A model generated the notes under the pieces. That model ran no database searches. It was not told the DNA's origin and saw nothing but the letters and a program-made list of their open reading frames with translations. DNA of 64,000 nucleotides from Pelagicoccus albus (GTDB lineage Bacteria > Verrucomicrobiota > Verrucomicrobiia > Opitutales > Opitutaceae), in contig NZ_JACHVC010000012.1 in NCBI RefSeq assembly GCF_014230145.1, positions 873,001 through 937,000 on the forward strand, written 5' to 3'. Position 1 is the first letter of the stretch; the number at the start of each line of letters is the position of its first letter. Of the stretch, positions 9,139 to 17,081 are shown in pieces. The translations under genes were made by a program, and so were the position numbers.

Positions 9139-11058
9139 TCACTTTACCGAGCCTTCCAAGACAACAAAAGCGTATGGCGGTAAGTCCAACAGGGTTTGGC
9201 TAAAGGTACATTTCGGAAGATCCTCCCCATAACCAACACCCGTAGATTCGTTCCAACTATTTGCATCCATACAAGAAAGACTGACCGGTTCGAAAACTTC
9301 TTTCAGGTCCACTTTTACAGTATAGTCTCTAAGGTTCGCTAACAACAAACGGGAACTGCATTCCTTTTTAACGAGCAAAGAGACTATCGCTCTTGGAACA
9401 CTGCTATCCAGATAGCAAGCTGAGCGTGCCTCTGCAAACTCCTTTAGAACGTAGTATATTGGATACACGGCCCCCGCCGGAGCGGGACCAAACAGTTCAG
9501 GATTAACAGGCTGAGAGGCCTGCATCACACCCCTCTCACCCACAGTTTCGTAGAAGCTTATGGCTGTAGCTCCAGCTCGACCTAGACTGGCTATGCTACC
9601 CATTGTCCAGGCCGCCCCGAACAGAGAAAGCTGCCGTAAGTCTACATCCCTCGCAAGCTCACCTTCTGCGTGATCACCTTCAGTCTCGGTAGCGTTAGGA
9701 TTCCAACGCATACGAAAAGTCACGGGGCTTATATGTATGTCCGCTCCATCGGCAAAGCTCTGGGCAGTCCGCACTGTTTCGCCTTGAGCTTCGAATGTTT
9801 CTACTAAGGAGAGGTTGTCGAAGGCATGTACTTGCGGATTGAGGGAGTAACTTAGAAAATCGAGTTCCTCAGTCGGCACTCGTTCGCGGTTTAACTCGGC
9901 GAAAAAGGCATCAGTACCAGCTCCTATCAACACTTCAGGGCTGGAGCTACGTATCCGTTGTGCCAACACTGGAATCCAATCGCTTGGTAGAACTTTTCGA
10001 CCTTTGGGTAAAAGCAGCACGCTCTTCACGCGTCTCCCCAACAGAGCGAGAGGTTCCAGCAACTCCGTCAAGTCTTCGACATGGCTTAGAAATATCGCAA
10101 ACGTTATCGGCAAGCCCATGGCCTGACTTTCAGAGTCAGCAACATCAAGGACTTCCCTCCAGTCCGAGCCCGATAGGTCGAGTTCAACCCTGTAGTGCGA
10201 TAGACCAAGCTTGGAAAGACACTCACACTCTGCAGTCGACAGCATTGCAATCTCTTGTGATTTTCCGACTCCAAGCTCAGGGACAGGCTCCCAATTGTGA
10301 CCCTTCGAGATTGATACGATTTGAGACGTGTCATCTATACTGCCCTGTTGCTCCGAATTACCGGATACACAAAGACAAACTTCTTGCTTCACACTATCGC
10401 CGATTCTCACTTCTTGCGGGTATGGCTTCTCCAGTGGCGTGCAGTAGGTTTTGAATGAGGCATCGGTCCAATTCCTTTGGTCCTCCATCTCAAACACATC
10501 CCCGTCAAACTTCAGTGTCGCTTCAAATTCGCCTACTTTCCATTTCAGCTGTGAAAGGTCGAATAGAGGTTGATGAGGGGAGATTAAATCTGGGAAATGA
10601 CTTTGTTGTACACAGCCATTTGCATGGACCGCCTCCAAGTCTTGTCCAACGTATTCCTTCAGAGGGTGCAACACCGTGAATCCTATTCGGTTCTTGCGAA
10701 AGTCGCAATGGGATCGACCCTCAAACCGCATCGCGATCCTACCGGAGGTATCGCCATTGATTTCCACCATCGCCTCGTAATCAATTTCTGGCGACTTAAA
10801 TAGAGCCCGATAACGAATACAAAATGAATCCACCCCCTCCTCGATTACTTCGCCGATGATGGAGAAGGGAATCGTCTCCCAATTATGGTCGCGTAGAGCG
10901 AAATTGACGAGTCTCAGAACCTCGAGCTCTCCAATTCTAATATAACGAAGAAAACCTGACTGATAGTCTACCCGCAAGACCCCAGCCTGGAGAGTACGCA
11001 AAGGCTTCTCGCAAACCTTTACCCCGGAAACAAAAACTTTCTTATCTACAAACGACAT
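9139..11058 (-). CDS. apnL: D-apionate lactonase-like protein
   Basis: A 639-residue cytoplasmic protein that I recognise as the D-apionate lactonase family: an N-terminal beta domain (about 1-230, with CDFRKNRIGFTVLHP and FPDLISPHQPLFDLS), a TIM-barrel-like middle domain (about 280-520) and a small C-terminal beta domain. In the oxidative apiose pathway this enzyme opens apionolactone, the product of apiose dehydrogenase, to apionate. It is the last gene of a five-gene minus-strand operon, 28 bp after the oxidoisomerase gene. The other four operon members fit the same pathway in order, which strongly supports the assignment. The family match is from memory of the conserved blocks and was not checked by a database search. 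Confidence 0.75.
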   Translation of the reverse strand: MSFVDKKVFVSGVKVCEKPLRTLQAGVLRVDYQSGFLRYIRIGELEVLRLVNFALRDHNWETIPFSIIGEVIEEGVDSFCIRYRALFKSPEIDYEAMVEINGDTSGRIAMRFEGRSHCDFRKNRIGFTVLHPLKEYVGQDLEAVHANGCVQQSHFPDLISPHQPLFDLSQLKWKVGEFEATLKFDGDVFEMEDQRNWTDASFKTYCTPLEKPYPQEVRIGDSVKQEVCLCVSGNSEQQGSIDDTSQIVSISKGHNWEPVPELGVGKSQEIAMLSTAECECLSKLGLSHYRVELDLSGSDWREVLDVADSESQAMGLPITFAIFLSHVEDLTELLEPLALLGRRVKSVLLLPKGRKVLPSDWIPVLAQRIRSSSPEVLIGAGTDAFFAELNRERVPTEELDFLSYSLNPQVHAFDNLSLVETFEAQGETVRTAQSFADGADIHISPVTFRMRWNPNATETEGDHAEGELARDVDLRQLSLFGAAWTMGSIASLGRAGATAISFYETVGERGVMQASQPVNPELFGPAPAGAVYPIYYVLKEFAEARSACYLDSSVPRAIVSLLVKKECSSRLLLANLRDYTVKVDLKEVFEPVSLSCMDANSWNESTGVGYGEDLPKCTFSQTLLDLPPYAFVVLEGSVK

Positions 11059-11086
11059 AGAGTAACCAGTAAATAACTACACATCG

Positions 11087-11917
11087 TTAAGTAATTTGGC
11101 GAATTTGCTCAGCTACGGAATCTGGTTCAAAAACGGATTTCCAGTCATCTCTCAAAATACTCTTCTTACCCAATTCGATCGCCTTAAGCGCCGCATCGGA
11201 AAACTGGCCACCCGGGAGTTGCCCAAAAACTACCGCGAGCTCGATATTGAGGTGTCCCAGCAAAAACTCGGTTGCAGCCTCCCTATCCACCCCCTTCTCT
11301 ACTACCGAGTCGATCGCTTCCTTCATCGCCACCACTAAGCAGGCAGCAAAGGTCTCAGATAGGGCAGGCTCAAGAATACCCATGTGTTCGAGTTCTATAC
11401 GGTAAGCTTTCGATACAGGGCCATATATAACACGCGCTAAGGCTTCACCGACATGGTAATCCTCATCTGTTCCCTGGATCAATGAGCATACGATCGTCTG
11501 CTTGGCTAAGATACCTCCAAAGTAATCACGTTGCCCTTCTTCAGTGGACTCCCAATTGAAAATAGAAGGATGACTGGGGTGGCTTGCGAAATAGGCAACG
11601 TCATCACGTTCAGGCAACGCGCCCGCCAAGGGAGCAGCGGGATCCAAGCACATACCCATACTTCCGCTCTTCATCATAGGCACATACTGTTGAGCCACTT
11701 TCGCGATCGCCACGTCCGGGACTGCAAAAATAACGATATCAGAATTCGGAATACAGTCTTCGGCTTTGGAGACCGAAAGCCCCTTCCCCTCCAGCTGCTC
11801 GATACCCGCGAGACTAACCTCCAAATAGCGGACTGCATATTCGGAGTTCATAAGATTATTGGTCAACCGATTCCCCATCTTCCCACCGGCACCTACTAGA
11901 GTTATTGTCTTTTTCAT
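11087..11917 (-). CDS. apnO: D-apionate oxidoisomerase-like NAD-dependent dehydrogenase
   Basis: A 276-residue two-domain dehydrogenase with an N-terminal Rossmann fold (GAGGKMG at residues 9-15) and a helical C-terminal domain of 6-phosphogluconate-dehydrogenase type. The block CLDPAAPLAG followed by FASHPSHPSIFNW is characteristic of the apionate oxidoisomerase group. That enzyme oxidises and rearranges D-apionate to 3-oxo-isoapionate. It sits between the kinase gene (37 bp upstream) and the lactonase gene (28 bp downstream) in one operon. Annotation pipelines would probably call this a phosphogluconate dehydrogenase-like protein; operon context makes the apionate role more likely. Confidence 0.78.
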   Translation of the reverse strand: MKKTITLVGAGGKMGNRLTNNLMNSEYAVRYLEVSLAGIEQLEGKGLSVSKAEDCIPNSDIVIFAVPDVAIAKVAQQYVPMMKSGSMGMCLDPAAPLAGALPERDDVAYFASHPSHPSIFNWESTEEGQRDYFGGILAKQTIVCSLIQGTDEDYHVGEALARVIYGPVSKAYRIELEHMGILEPALSETFAACLVVAMKEAIDSVVEKGVDREAATEFLLGHLNIELAVVFGQLPGGQFSDAALKAIELGKKSILRDDWKSVFEPDSVAEQIRQIT

Positions 11918-11954
11918 TTGAATACGCTGTTAATTAATTTCTCCGAAAATTCCC

Positions 11955-13352
11955 TCAGGCAAGTAGTCGCCCTTTGAGTACCGACTCGATGAATCTGTGG
12001 TTTCCATTCTGTCCGCCTTTCAGGCAAATCTCTAAGCCATGCGTAGCATCATCCTCGGAATGCCCGAGGCAAAGCGGTGCCCCTGGAGCAAGAGGGCAGA
12101 GAATTTCAAGAGCGGTGATACCGAGTGCTTTTGTAGCAAAGCCGGAAGTATCTCCCCCTGCCACGAGGACTCTCTGCCTACCCGCACGGGACAATAAACG
12201 CATCAGGATCTCCCCTTGATACTTCGCAATAAGTTCACCAGCCCGACCCTCGAGTGAACGCTCGCTGAAAACTCGAGCAGTCTCTCCGATAGCTGGGTCC
12301 TCCGGTCCCTTAGCCGCATACAGGAGCGGACTCCTACCTGCTTCAACTTCCCGATAGGCCTCCTCCACGCACCGCCCTATTTCTTCATCCCTTGTCTCTG
12401 GGACAACCAAAGCAGCCGTGTTGATTCTTAAGTCTACAAACCCCAATCCTATTGCATGCTCGATTTGTGCGGCAGTGCCCGGTGATGCGCTCCCCGCGAG
12501 AACGATTAACAACTCCGCCGGTTCTGAGCAGAACGCATCGGATTTCTTTAATTCGCCGACCTCGCTCAAGTGCCCACATATCGCATACTCAACTCCAGAG
12601 GAACCGACGACAACCTGCGTCGAAGAACCTCGTTTCTCGCAAATCCACTTCCCAACCGCCCGCAGATGCCGATCTTCCAAAATATCGAAAAGGAGAAATT
12701 GCCCCTCCTCCGGGGGATCTTCCTTCAAGGTATCACCTTCAATAACACCTTCTACCTTGCTAATATCCATGTGTAGGACCTTCCGCTCAGAAAGTATCGC
12801 AAGATGCTCTCTCAGATCCGACTCGCCCATCGGAGTAACTGGATGGCGTGCCATAGTCGGGTGCCGATCGAGGCGAAAGACCTTTTGCTCTACGCGAGCG
12901 AACAAATTGCCAAATACGCAAAATCTTCCGAGCGAGGGAGCCCCAACCACCAAAGGTACATTTCGAGAGTGAAAAACCTCCATAGCCAGATCCGTCGCGG
13001 TTCCGATATTCCCTAGACTCGGACTCGAATCAAATGTGCTGCAAATCTTGTAGTGAAAATACTGAGACTCAACACTAGCAATCTGGCTGAAGACCGATGG
13101 CAACTCCACAGCCATTTGGGAAGGGCTCATAGTCCTGGATATCCCCGCTACACCAAACGATTGAATTCGCGTTTCACTGGTTTTCCGTGGTCCTATAAAT
13201 CGAAACTTAGCAACCGTTTCCTTGCTCGGTGAATCAAGGAAAAGAGCGGTTGCCACTCCATAAGACTCGAGAGCCTCCATAACATCAGCGGACCCAGTGA
13301 AGTCATCACCGTAATAGGAGAGCAACAGTGGAAATTGGGACGATTCGCTCAT
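11955..13352 (-). CDS. oiaK: DUF1537 four-carbon acid sugar kinase family; probable 3-oxo-isoapionate kinase
   Basis: A 465-residue kinase of the DUF1537 family. The N-terminal substrate domain starts with the hallmark YYGDDFTGSADVMEAL (residues 13-28), and the C-terminal ATP-binding domain contains VAGGDTSGFATKALGI. DUF1537 enzymes phosphorylate four- or five-carbon sugar acids. In the apionate pathway the kinase makes 3-oxo-isoapionate-4-phosphate for a RuBisCO-like protein, and the RuBisCO-like gene is directly upstream with an ATGA overlap (13349-13352), a strong sign of coupled expression. Other DUF1537 members act on tetronates or hydroxy-aspartate-like acids, so the substrate is inferred from the operon. 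Confidence 0.82.
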   Translation of the reverse strand: MSESSQFPLLLSYYGDDFTGSADVMEALESYGVATALFLDSPSKETVAKFRFIGPRKTSETRIQSFGVAGISRTMSPSQMAVELPSVFSQIASVESQYFHYKICSTFDSSPSLGNIGTATDLAMEVFHSRNVPLVVGAPSLGRFCVFGNLFARVEQKVFRLDRHPTMARHPVTPMGESDLREHLAILSERKVLHMDISKVEGVIEGDTLKEDPPEEGQFLLFDILEDRHLRAVGKWICEKRGSSTQVVVGSSGVEYAICGHLSEVGELKKSDAFCSEPAELLIVLAGSASPGTAAQIEHAIGLGFVDLRINTAALVVPETRDEEIGRCVEEAYREVEAGRSPLLYAAKGPEDPAIGETARVFSERSLEGRAGELIAKYQGEILMRLLSRAGRQRVLVAGGDTSGFATKALGITALEILCPLAPGAPLCLGHSEDDATHGLEICLKGGQNGNHRFIESVLKGRLLA

Positions 13353-14608
13353 GGCTTAGCAAAGAATTCTACGGCTCGCTGCAGATCGGTAGACGCAGAC
13401 ATAGCCTCCCCTAATGGGACTCCTTGAAGTGCGGCTTCCCATGCTGATCGCACACTGTTTACTCCCGCCTTTAGCCCATCGGGGTGGCCAACGATGCCTC
13501 CACCGCAAACGTAAAGTAAATCGGGCGACCCAATCGACTCGAACGTGTCGGATGCTTGTCCCGCCCACTGTCCCGAGGAGATGACAGGCAAGGCACGATC
13601 TCCGTACCCAGATAATGGATCTAAACAAGCCTTGGCCGAAGCGACTACCGATTCGTCACTCTCACAAAATTTGTTTCTCAGTCCGTTGCAGTGCAAGTGG
13701 TCGACTCCAAGCATCCTCCAGATCTTTTGCATTACGGTGTAATTCACTCCCATAAACGGGCTTCGATAGAACATACCCCAACCATTTCGATGGCCATGAA
13801 TCGGCACGTCGCTGTGCGTAGCGAGAGTCTCGATACCGCTCATTCCGACCCAGTTCATACTAGCCATAACGCAAGTTCCACCCCGAGAGACGACATAGTC
13901 GTGTCTCTTCAACATCTCGTCTATCGAACCTGAAACATTGAACGCATACATCGCTTTTCGTCCCTGTATCTGGGCCAGTTCATTGATGACCGTCATCACC
14001 GCGTCGACACGTTCCTCAAAGGGAGAATGCGGCGGATCGCCCATCAACTCGTCATCTTTGATAAAATCCACTCCGGCTTCTACCAACTCCGCAACCCGCT
14101 TGCCTGTCTGCTTCGGCGACAGGCCCACGCTTGGTTTTATGATAGTACCAATCATAGGACGCTGACTCACCGAAACCAATTTTCGGGTACCGCTGACGCC
14201 GTGCCGAGGTCCCACATATTTTTTATAAAATGCTTCCGGCAACCCGAGCTCCAACAATCGCAACCCCGTGAACTGCGAGAGTTCAAAGAGGTTCCCCGCG
14301 ACAGTCGCCATCACGTTTTGTAAATGATACCCCACGTTTTCGATAGGCCAGGAAAGCGTAACGAAGGCTCTTTGGTACTCAGCAGGGACAAAGCCAAGCG
14401 CCCCGGAAACGGGAAGCGAGGGAGCGGCGACCGACTCTAGCTGCTCGATTCGCTCGACTCTGGCCGCATGCCTCCGAGTGAGTTCTTCTGACTCCCCCAC
14501 TACCTTGACAAATGTTCCACTGGACTGCTCGCCTGCCATCGCAGAAGCCGCCTTTTCAACCGGGAAGGGAGTTTCTATCCAGTACCTCGCTTCAATTCGT
14601 TCCATCAT
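13349..14608 (-). CDS. RuBisCO-like protein (3-oxo-isoapionate-4-phosphate decarboxylase or transcarboxylase/hydrolase)
   Basis: A 419-residue form-IV RuBisCO large-subunit homologue. Active-site landmarks are kept: Asn106 in AGNLFEL, Lys158 in GTIIKPSVGLS, the carbamylation-site Lys184 with metal ligands in DFIKDDE (181-187), and His271/Arg274 in IHGHRNGW. The loop-6 region reads NGLRNKF and the C-terminal phosphate loop is CGGGIVGHPDG. The SSGQ segment differs from the SGG of true RuBisCO, and no small subunit or phosphoribulokinase is nearby, so carbon fixation is unlikely. With the kinase and oxidoisomerase genes beside it, the likely substrate is 3-oxo-isoapionate-4-phosphate. Two reactions are known for this substrate: decarboxylation (OiaX) or cleavage to 3-phosphoglycerate plus glycolate (OiaT). 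I cannot separate these from sequence alone. Confidence 0.85.
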   Translation of the reverse strand: MMERIEARYWIETPFPVEKAASAMAGEQSSGTFVKVVGESEELTRRHAARVERIEQLESVAAPSLPVSGALGFVPAEYQRAFVTLSWPIENVGYHLQNVMATVAGNLFELSQFTGLRLLELGLPEAFYKKYVGPRHGVSGTRKLVSVSQRPMIGTIIKPSVGLSPKQTGKRVAELVEAGVDFIKDDELMGDPPHSPFEERVDAVMTVINELAQIQGRKAMYAFNVSGSIDEMLKRHDYVVSRGGTCVMASMNWVGMSGIETLATHSDVPIHGHRNGWGMFYRSPFMGVNYTVMQKIWRMLGVDHLHCNGLRNKFCESDESVVASAKACLDPLSGYGDRALPVISSGQWAGQASDTFESIGSPDLLYVCGGGIVGHPDGLKAGVNSVRSAWEAALQGVPLGEAMSASTDLQRAVEFFAKP

Positions 14609-14610
14609 GC

Positions 14611-15651
14611 TTAGCCTTCAAAACTCGCTAATTCTACCACTCGGTGGCTCTTGGCGCTTTCGTAACTGGCCCAAACAAGTCGTACCGTCTCCAGGTTATC
14701 AATACCCGTCGTTTCGGCAGCCAACCCTTGCAACCCCTTAAGAATATTGGCCTGCGTATCGACGACACTGGAATGCAGCACTGCATAATCCTTGTCGGCC
14801 CACGGGTAAATCTTGGGCTCAACTTTTTCCCACGAAACCCCTTCCCGAGTGGCAACCTGAATTTCAAAATTAGCCCCAAGCTCGATAGATCCTTTCTCTC
14901 CTTCGAGCAAAATCAAAGTCTGCGGAAATACTTCCTCACGCAAAATGCTCGCATACGACATCTCGACAAAGCAATGACCACCAGACTCCATCTCCAGAAA
15001 GATATTCGCCACATCTTCACCCTTTATGCCGGGTGTAACGCTGAGAGTCTGACAATATACCGACTTGGCCTCGCCTAGGAGAAATCGACACACATCCAAA
15101 ACGTGAGAGCCGACATCTGCTATGATAAAGTGCTCCAACTCCGCCAATGATGGCTGATTCTCAAATACGGGAAAACTGGAGCAAAAGCTTATCCGCGTTT
15201 TGAATACACTTCCGATTAAATTCGAATCTAGGATTTCCCGAACCCGCCTCAGTTGAGCTTGCCAACGGAAGTTCTCGTTGGCGAATAATCGAGTGCCCTT
15301 AGCCTCTGCAGCTTCGACCATACGTCGAGCACTCCTAAAACTCTCCGCGAGGGGCTTTTGACAAACCACGTCCACCCCGCGATTGATAGCCTGCAACGCT
15401 AATGGCAAATGAGTGTCCACACCCGCGATGATATCTACGAAGTCGAGTTTCTCGGAATCCAGCAACTCCTCGACACTCGAGTAAGCTCGAGGGCATCCGA
15501 AACGTTCCGCTAGATCCCGCGCCTTTCCGAGGTCATGATCGCAAACAGCGACCAGCTCTACAGCATTTGACTCAAGCCAGCCGGGAACCTGGAAGCGCGA
15601 CCAAAATCCAGCGCCTATCACGGCGAATGTTAATTTTTCTGGGGGGTGCAT
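14611..15651 (-). CDS. apsD: Gfo/Idh/MocA oxidoreductase, probable D-apiose 1-dehydrogenase
   Basis: A 346-residue NAD(P)-dependent oxidoreductase. The N-terminal Rossmann domain starts FAVIGAGFWSRFQVPGW, the conserved CQKPLAES (EKP-type) motif provides the cofactor and catalytic Lys, and the C-terminal half is the mixed alpha/beta substrate domain with DVGSHVLDVCRFL. Apiose 1-dehydrogenases of the oxidative pathway belong to this family. It is the first gene of the five-gene operon, only 2 bp before the RuBisCO-like gene, so its product would feed the lactonase encoded last. The broad Gfo/Idh/MocA family has many substrates, so the specific assignment rests on the operon. An operator-like site lies 50 bp upstream. 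Confidence 0.72.
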   Translation of the reverse strand: MHPPEKLTFAVIGAGFWSRFQVPGWLESNAVELVAVCDHDLGKARDLAERFGCPRAYSSVEELLDSEKLDFVDIIAGVDTHLPLALQAINRGVDVVCQKPLAESFRSARRMVEAAEAKGTRLFANENFRWQAQLRRVREILDSNLIGSVFKTRISFCSSFPVFENQPSLAELEHFIIADVGSHVLDVCRFLLGEAKSVYCQTLSVTPGIKGEDVANIFLEMESGGHCFVEMSYASILREEVFPQTLILLEGEKGSIELGANFEIQVATREGVSWEKVEPKIYPWADKDYAVLHSSVVDTQANILKGLQGLAAETTGIDNLETVRLVWASYESAKSHRVVELASFEG

Positions 15652-15701
15652 CGGTCAAGCACGCTGCTGTCCGAGCATCGAGATTGTCGAAGGACAATTT
15701 C

Positions 15702-15716
15702 ATAAAACGTTAACTG
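15702..15716. promoter_or_regulatory. Putative LacI-family operator upstream of the apionate operon
   Basis: ATAAAACGTTAACTG lies between the divergent apionate operon (start 15651) and an aldo/keto reductase gene. The core TAAAACGTTAA is the same as at 26811 and the reverse complement of that at 38402. Its position 50 bp before the operon start suits a repressor site. Confidence 0.5.
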
Positions 15717-15799
15717 TGACCCGCAATACAAGTTCTCCAGTAAACGCTTTCAAAAGATTTTCAGGTGATCCAATTCAGAAGGTGCAGCTCAATGTATTC

Positions 15800-16798
15800 G
15801 TGATTAAATACAGACAACTCGGAAACTCCTCTATCAAGATCTCGGAATGGAGTCTTGGCTGCTCCGGGATCGGAGGTCCAAACCAAATGGATGGGGGAAA
15901 CTGGGGCTGGCCCAACGTATCCGATGAATCAGTACTCAGATCTGTAGAGCTCGCAGTAGAATTTGGAGTCAATCACTTCGACGTAGCGGATCTCTACGGC
16001 CAAGGCCGAGCCGAACGCCGCCTTTCCTGGGCCTTACGGGAACTCGGTCTGCGAACCGAAAACTTCATTATAGCGAGCAAAGTCGGATTTCTGAAAGGCA
16101 CTGCCGAACATCCTTACGATCCCTGGCACATGAAACGACAGTGCGAGCAAAGTCTCCGCAACCTAGGTCGAGACTACCTCGACATCTACTACCTGCACAA
16201 TGCCGAGTTTGGCGAAGAAGACCGCTGGCTCGAGCCCGCGGCTACCGCTCTGGAGCAGCTCCAACAAGAGGGAAAGATCCGTCTCAAAGGTCAGTCCGCC
16301 TACTCAACAAGCGATTTCCAGAAAACGATCCCAGTGATTCAGCCCACCGTCATCCAAAGCCGCTCGAACTTGATCGACAATTACTTCACTCAGCCCGGAA
16401 GTCCCGTATCAAAAATAATGGAGAAACGGAATATTAGCTTCATTGCCTTCAGTCCCCTCGAGCAGGGATTATTAGCAGGTGCGTATCATCCCGCTAAACC
16501 ACCTAAGTTCGAGAGAGGAGAAGCTCGCCTGAACAACCTTCGCTTCAAATCCGACTACCTAGAAAAGCTGCAGCCAAAACTCGACGCCGTAATGGCCCAG
16601 TTTAAAATATCAAGGGCCGAACTCCCTTCAATTGCTATTCGCTACGTGCTCGACCAACCGAGTGTCGCGGCGGTAATAAACGGGTTCCAAAAGCCGGAGG
16701 ACATCAAGTCTAGCTCCAAAGCCACAGAGAGAGACCTTAGCTCCGAAGAGCACACTTTTCTCGACAACCTATTCGCCGACCTTCGCCATCCACTATAG
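15800..16798 (+). CDS. Aldo/keto reductase
   Basis: A 332-residue AKR from GTG 15800, chosen because the family's usual start block IKYRQLGNSSIKISEWSLG follows at once; the longer frame from GTG 15716 adds 28 residues without family character and would overlap the operator-like site. Catalytic residues are visible: Asp and Tyr in HFDVADLYGQG, Lys in IIASKVGF and His in IYYLHNAEFG. The C-terminus has an NADP-binding pattern. It resembles the AKR11-13 type of general aldehyde or sugar reductases. It is divergent from the apionate operon and may share its regulation. The substrate is unknown. Confidence 0.75.
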   Translation: MIKYRQLGNSSIKISEWSLGCSGIGGPNQMDGGNWGWPNVSDESVLRSVELAVEFGVNHFDVADLYGQGRAERRLSWALRELGLRTENFIIASKVGFLKGTAEHPYDPWHMKRQCEQSLRNLGRDYLDIYYLHNAEFGEEDRWLEPAATALEQLQQEGKIRLKGQSAYSTSDFQKTIPVIQPTVIQSRSNLIDNYFTQPGSPVSKIMEKRNISFIAFSPLEQGLLAGAYHPAKPPKFERGEARLNNLRFKSDYLEKLQPKLDAVMAQFKISRAELPSIAIRYVLDQPSVAAVINGFQKPEDIKSSSKATERDLSSEEHTFLDNLFADLRHPL

Positions 16799-17060
16799 CC
16801 AGTAGAATCCGTAGGGCTAAATAGGATACAAGTCTTAAGGGCTTTGCCTAGCAACTGTTACAATCTCTTCCCCAAGTGATTTGATCTATCAAAATTAACG
16901 GATTTATTTTTTTATAAACTCACTATGCACGACCCGTCTGGTTCTTATCCTTGCACCTGATACCCCAGCCCCTGATCGCGACCGCGGTCCACCTTTAGCG
17001 GCTGCGCTCGGGGGCGATCAAGCCCCCCCCTGACATCTTCTCACTGTTTCGGATTACGAT

Positions 17061-17073
17061 CGAAACGTTTGCC
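17061..17073. promoter_or_regulatory. Possible operator and hairpin in front of the MFS gene
   Basis: The 283-bp gap 16799-17081 holds no gene. CGAAACGTTTGCC (17061-17073) contains the perfect 8-bp palindrome AAACGTTT and lies 8 bp before the MFS start codon, where a bound repressor would block initiation. A weaker TTAACGGATTTA occurs near 16895. A GC-rich hairpin (GGGGGC, loop GATCAA, GCCCCC, 17010-17027) lies between them. All are short and could be chance. Confidence 0.3.
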
Positions 17074-17081
17074 CCAGCCCC

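Noticed and set aside
13349-14608. True carbon-fixing RuBisCO
   Set aside because: No small subunit or phosphoribulokinase, altered SSGQ segment, and the operon partners point to sugar-acid catabolism.
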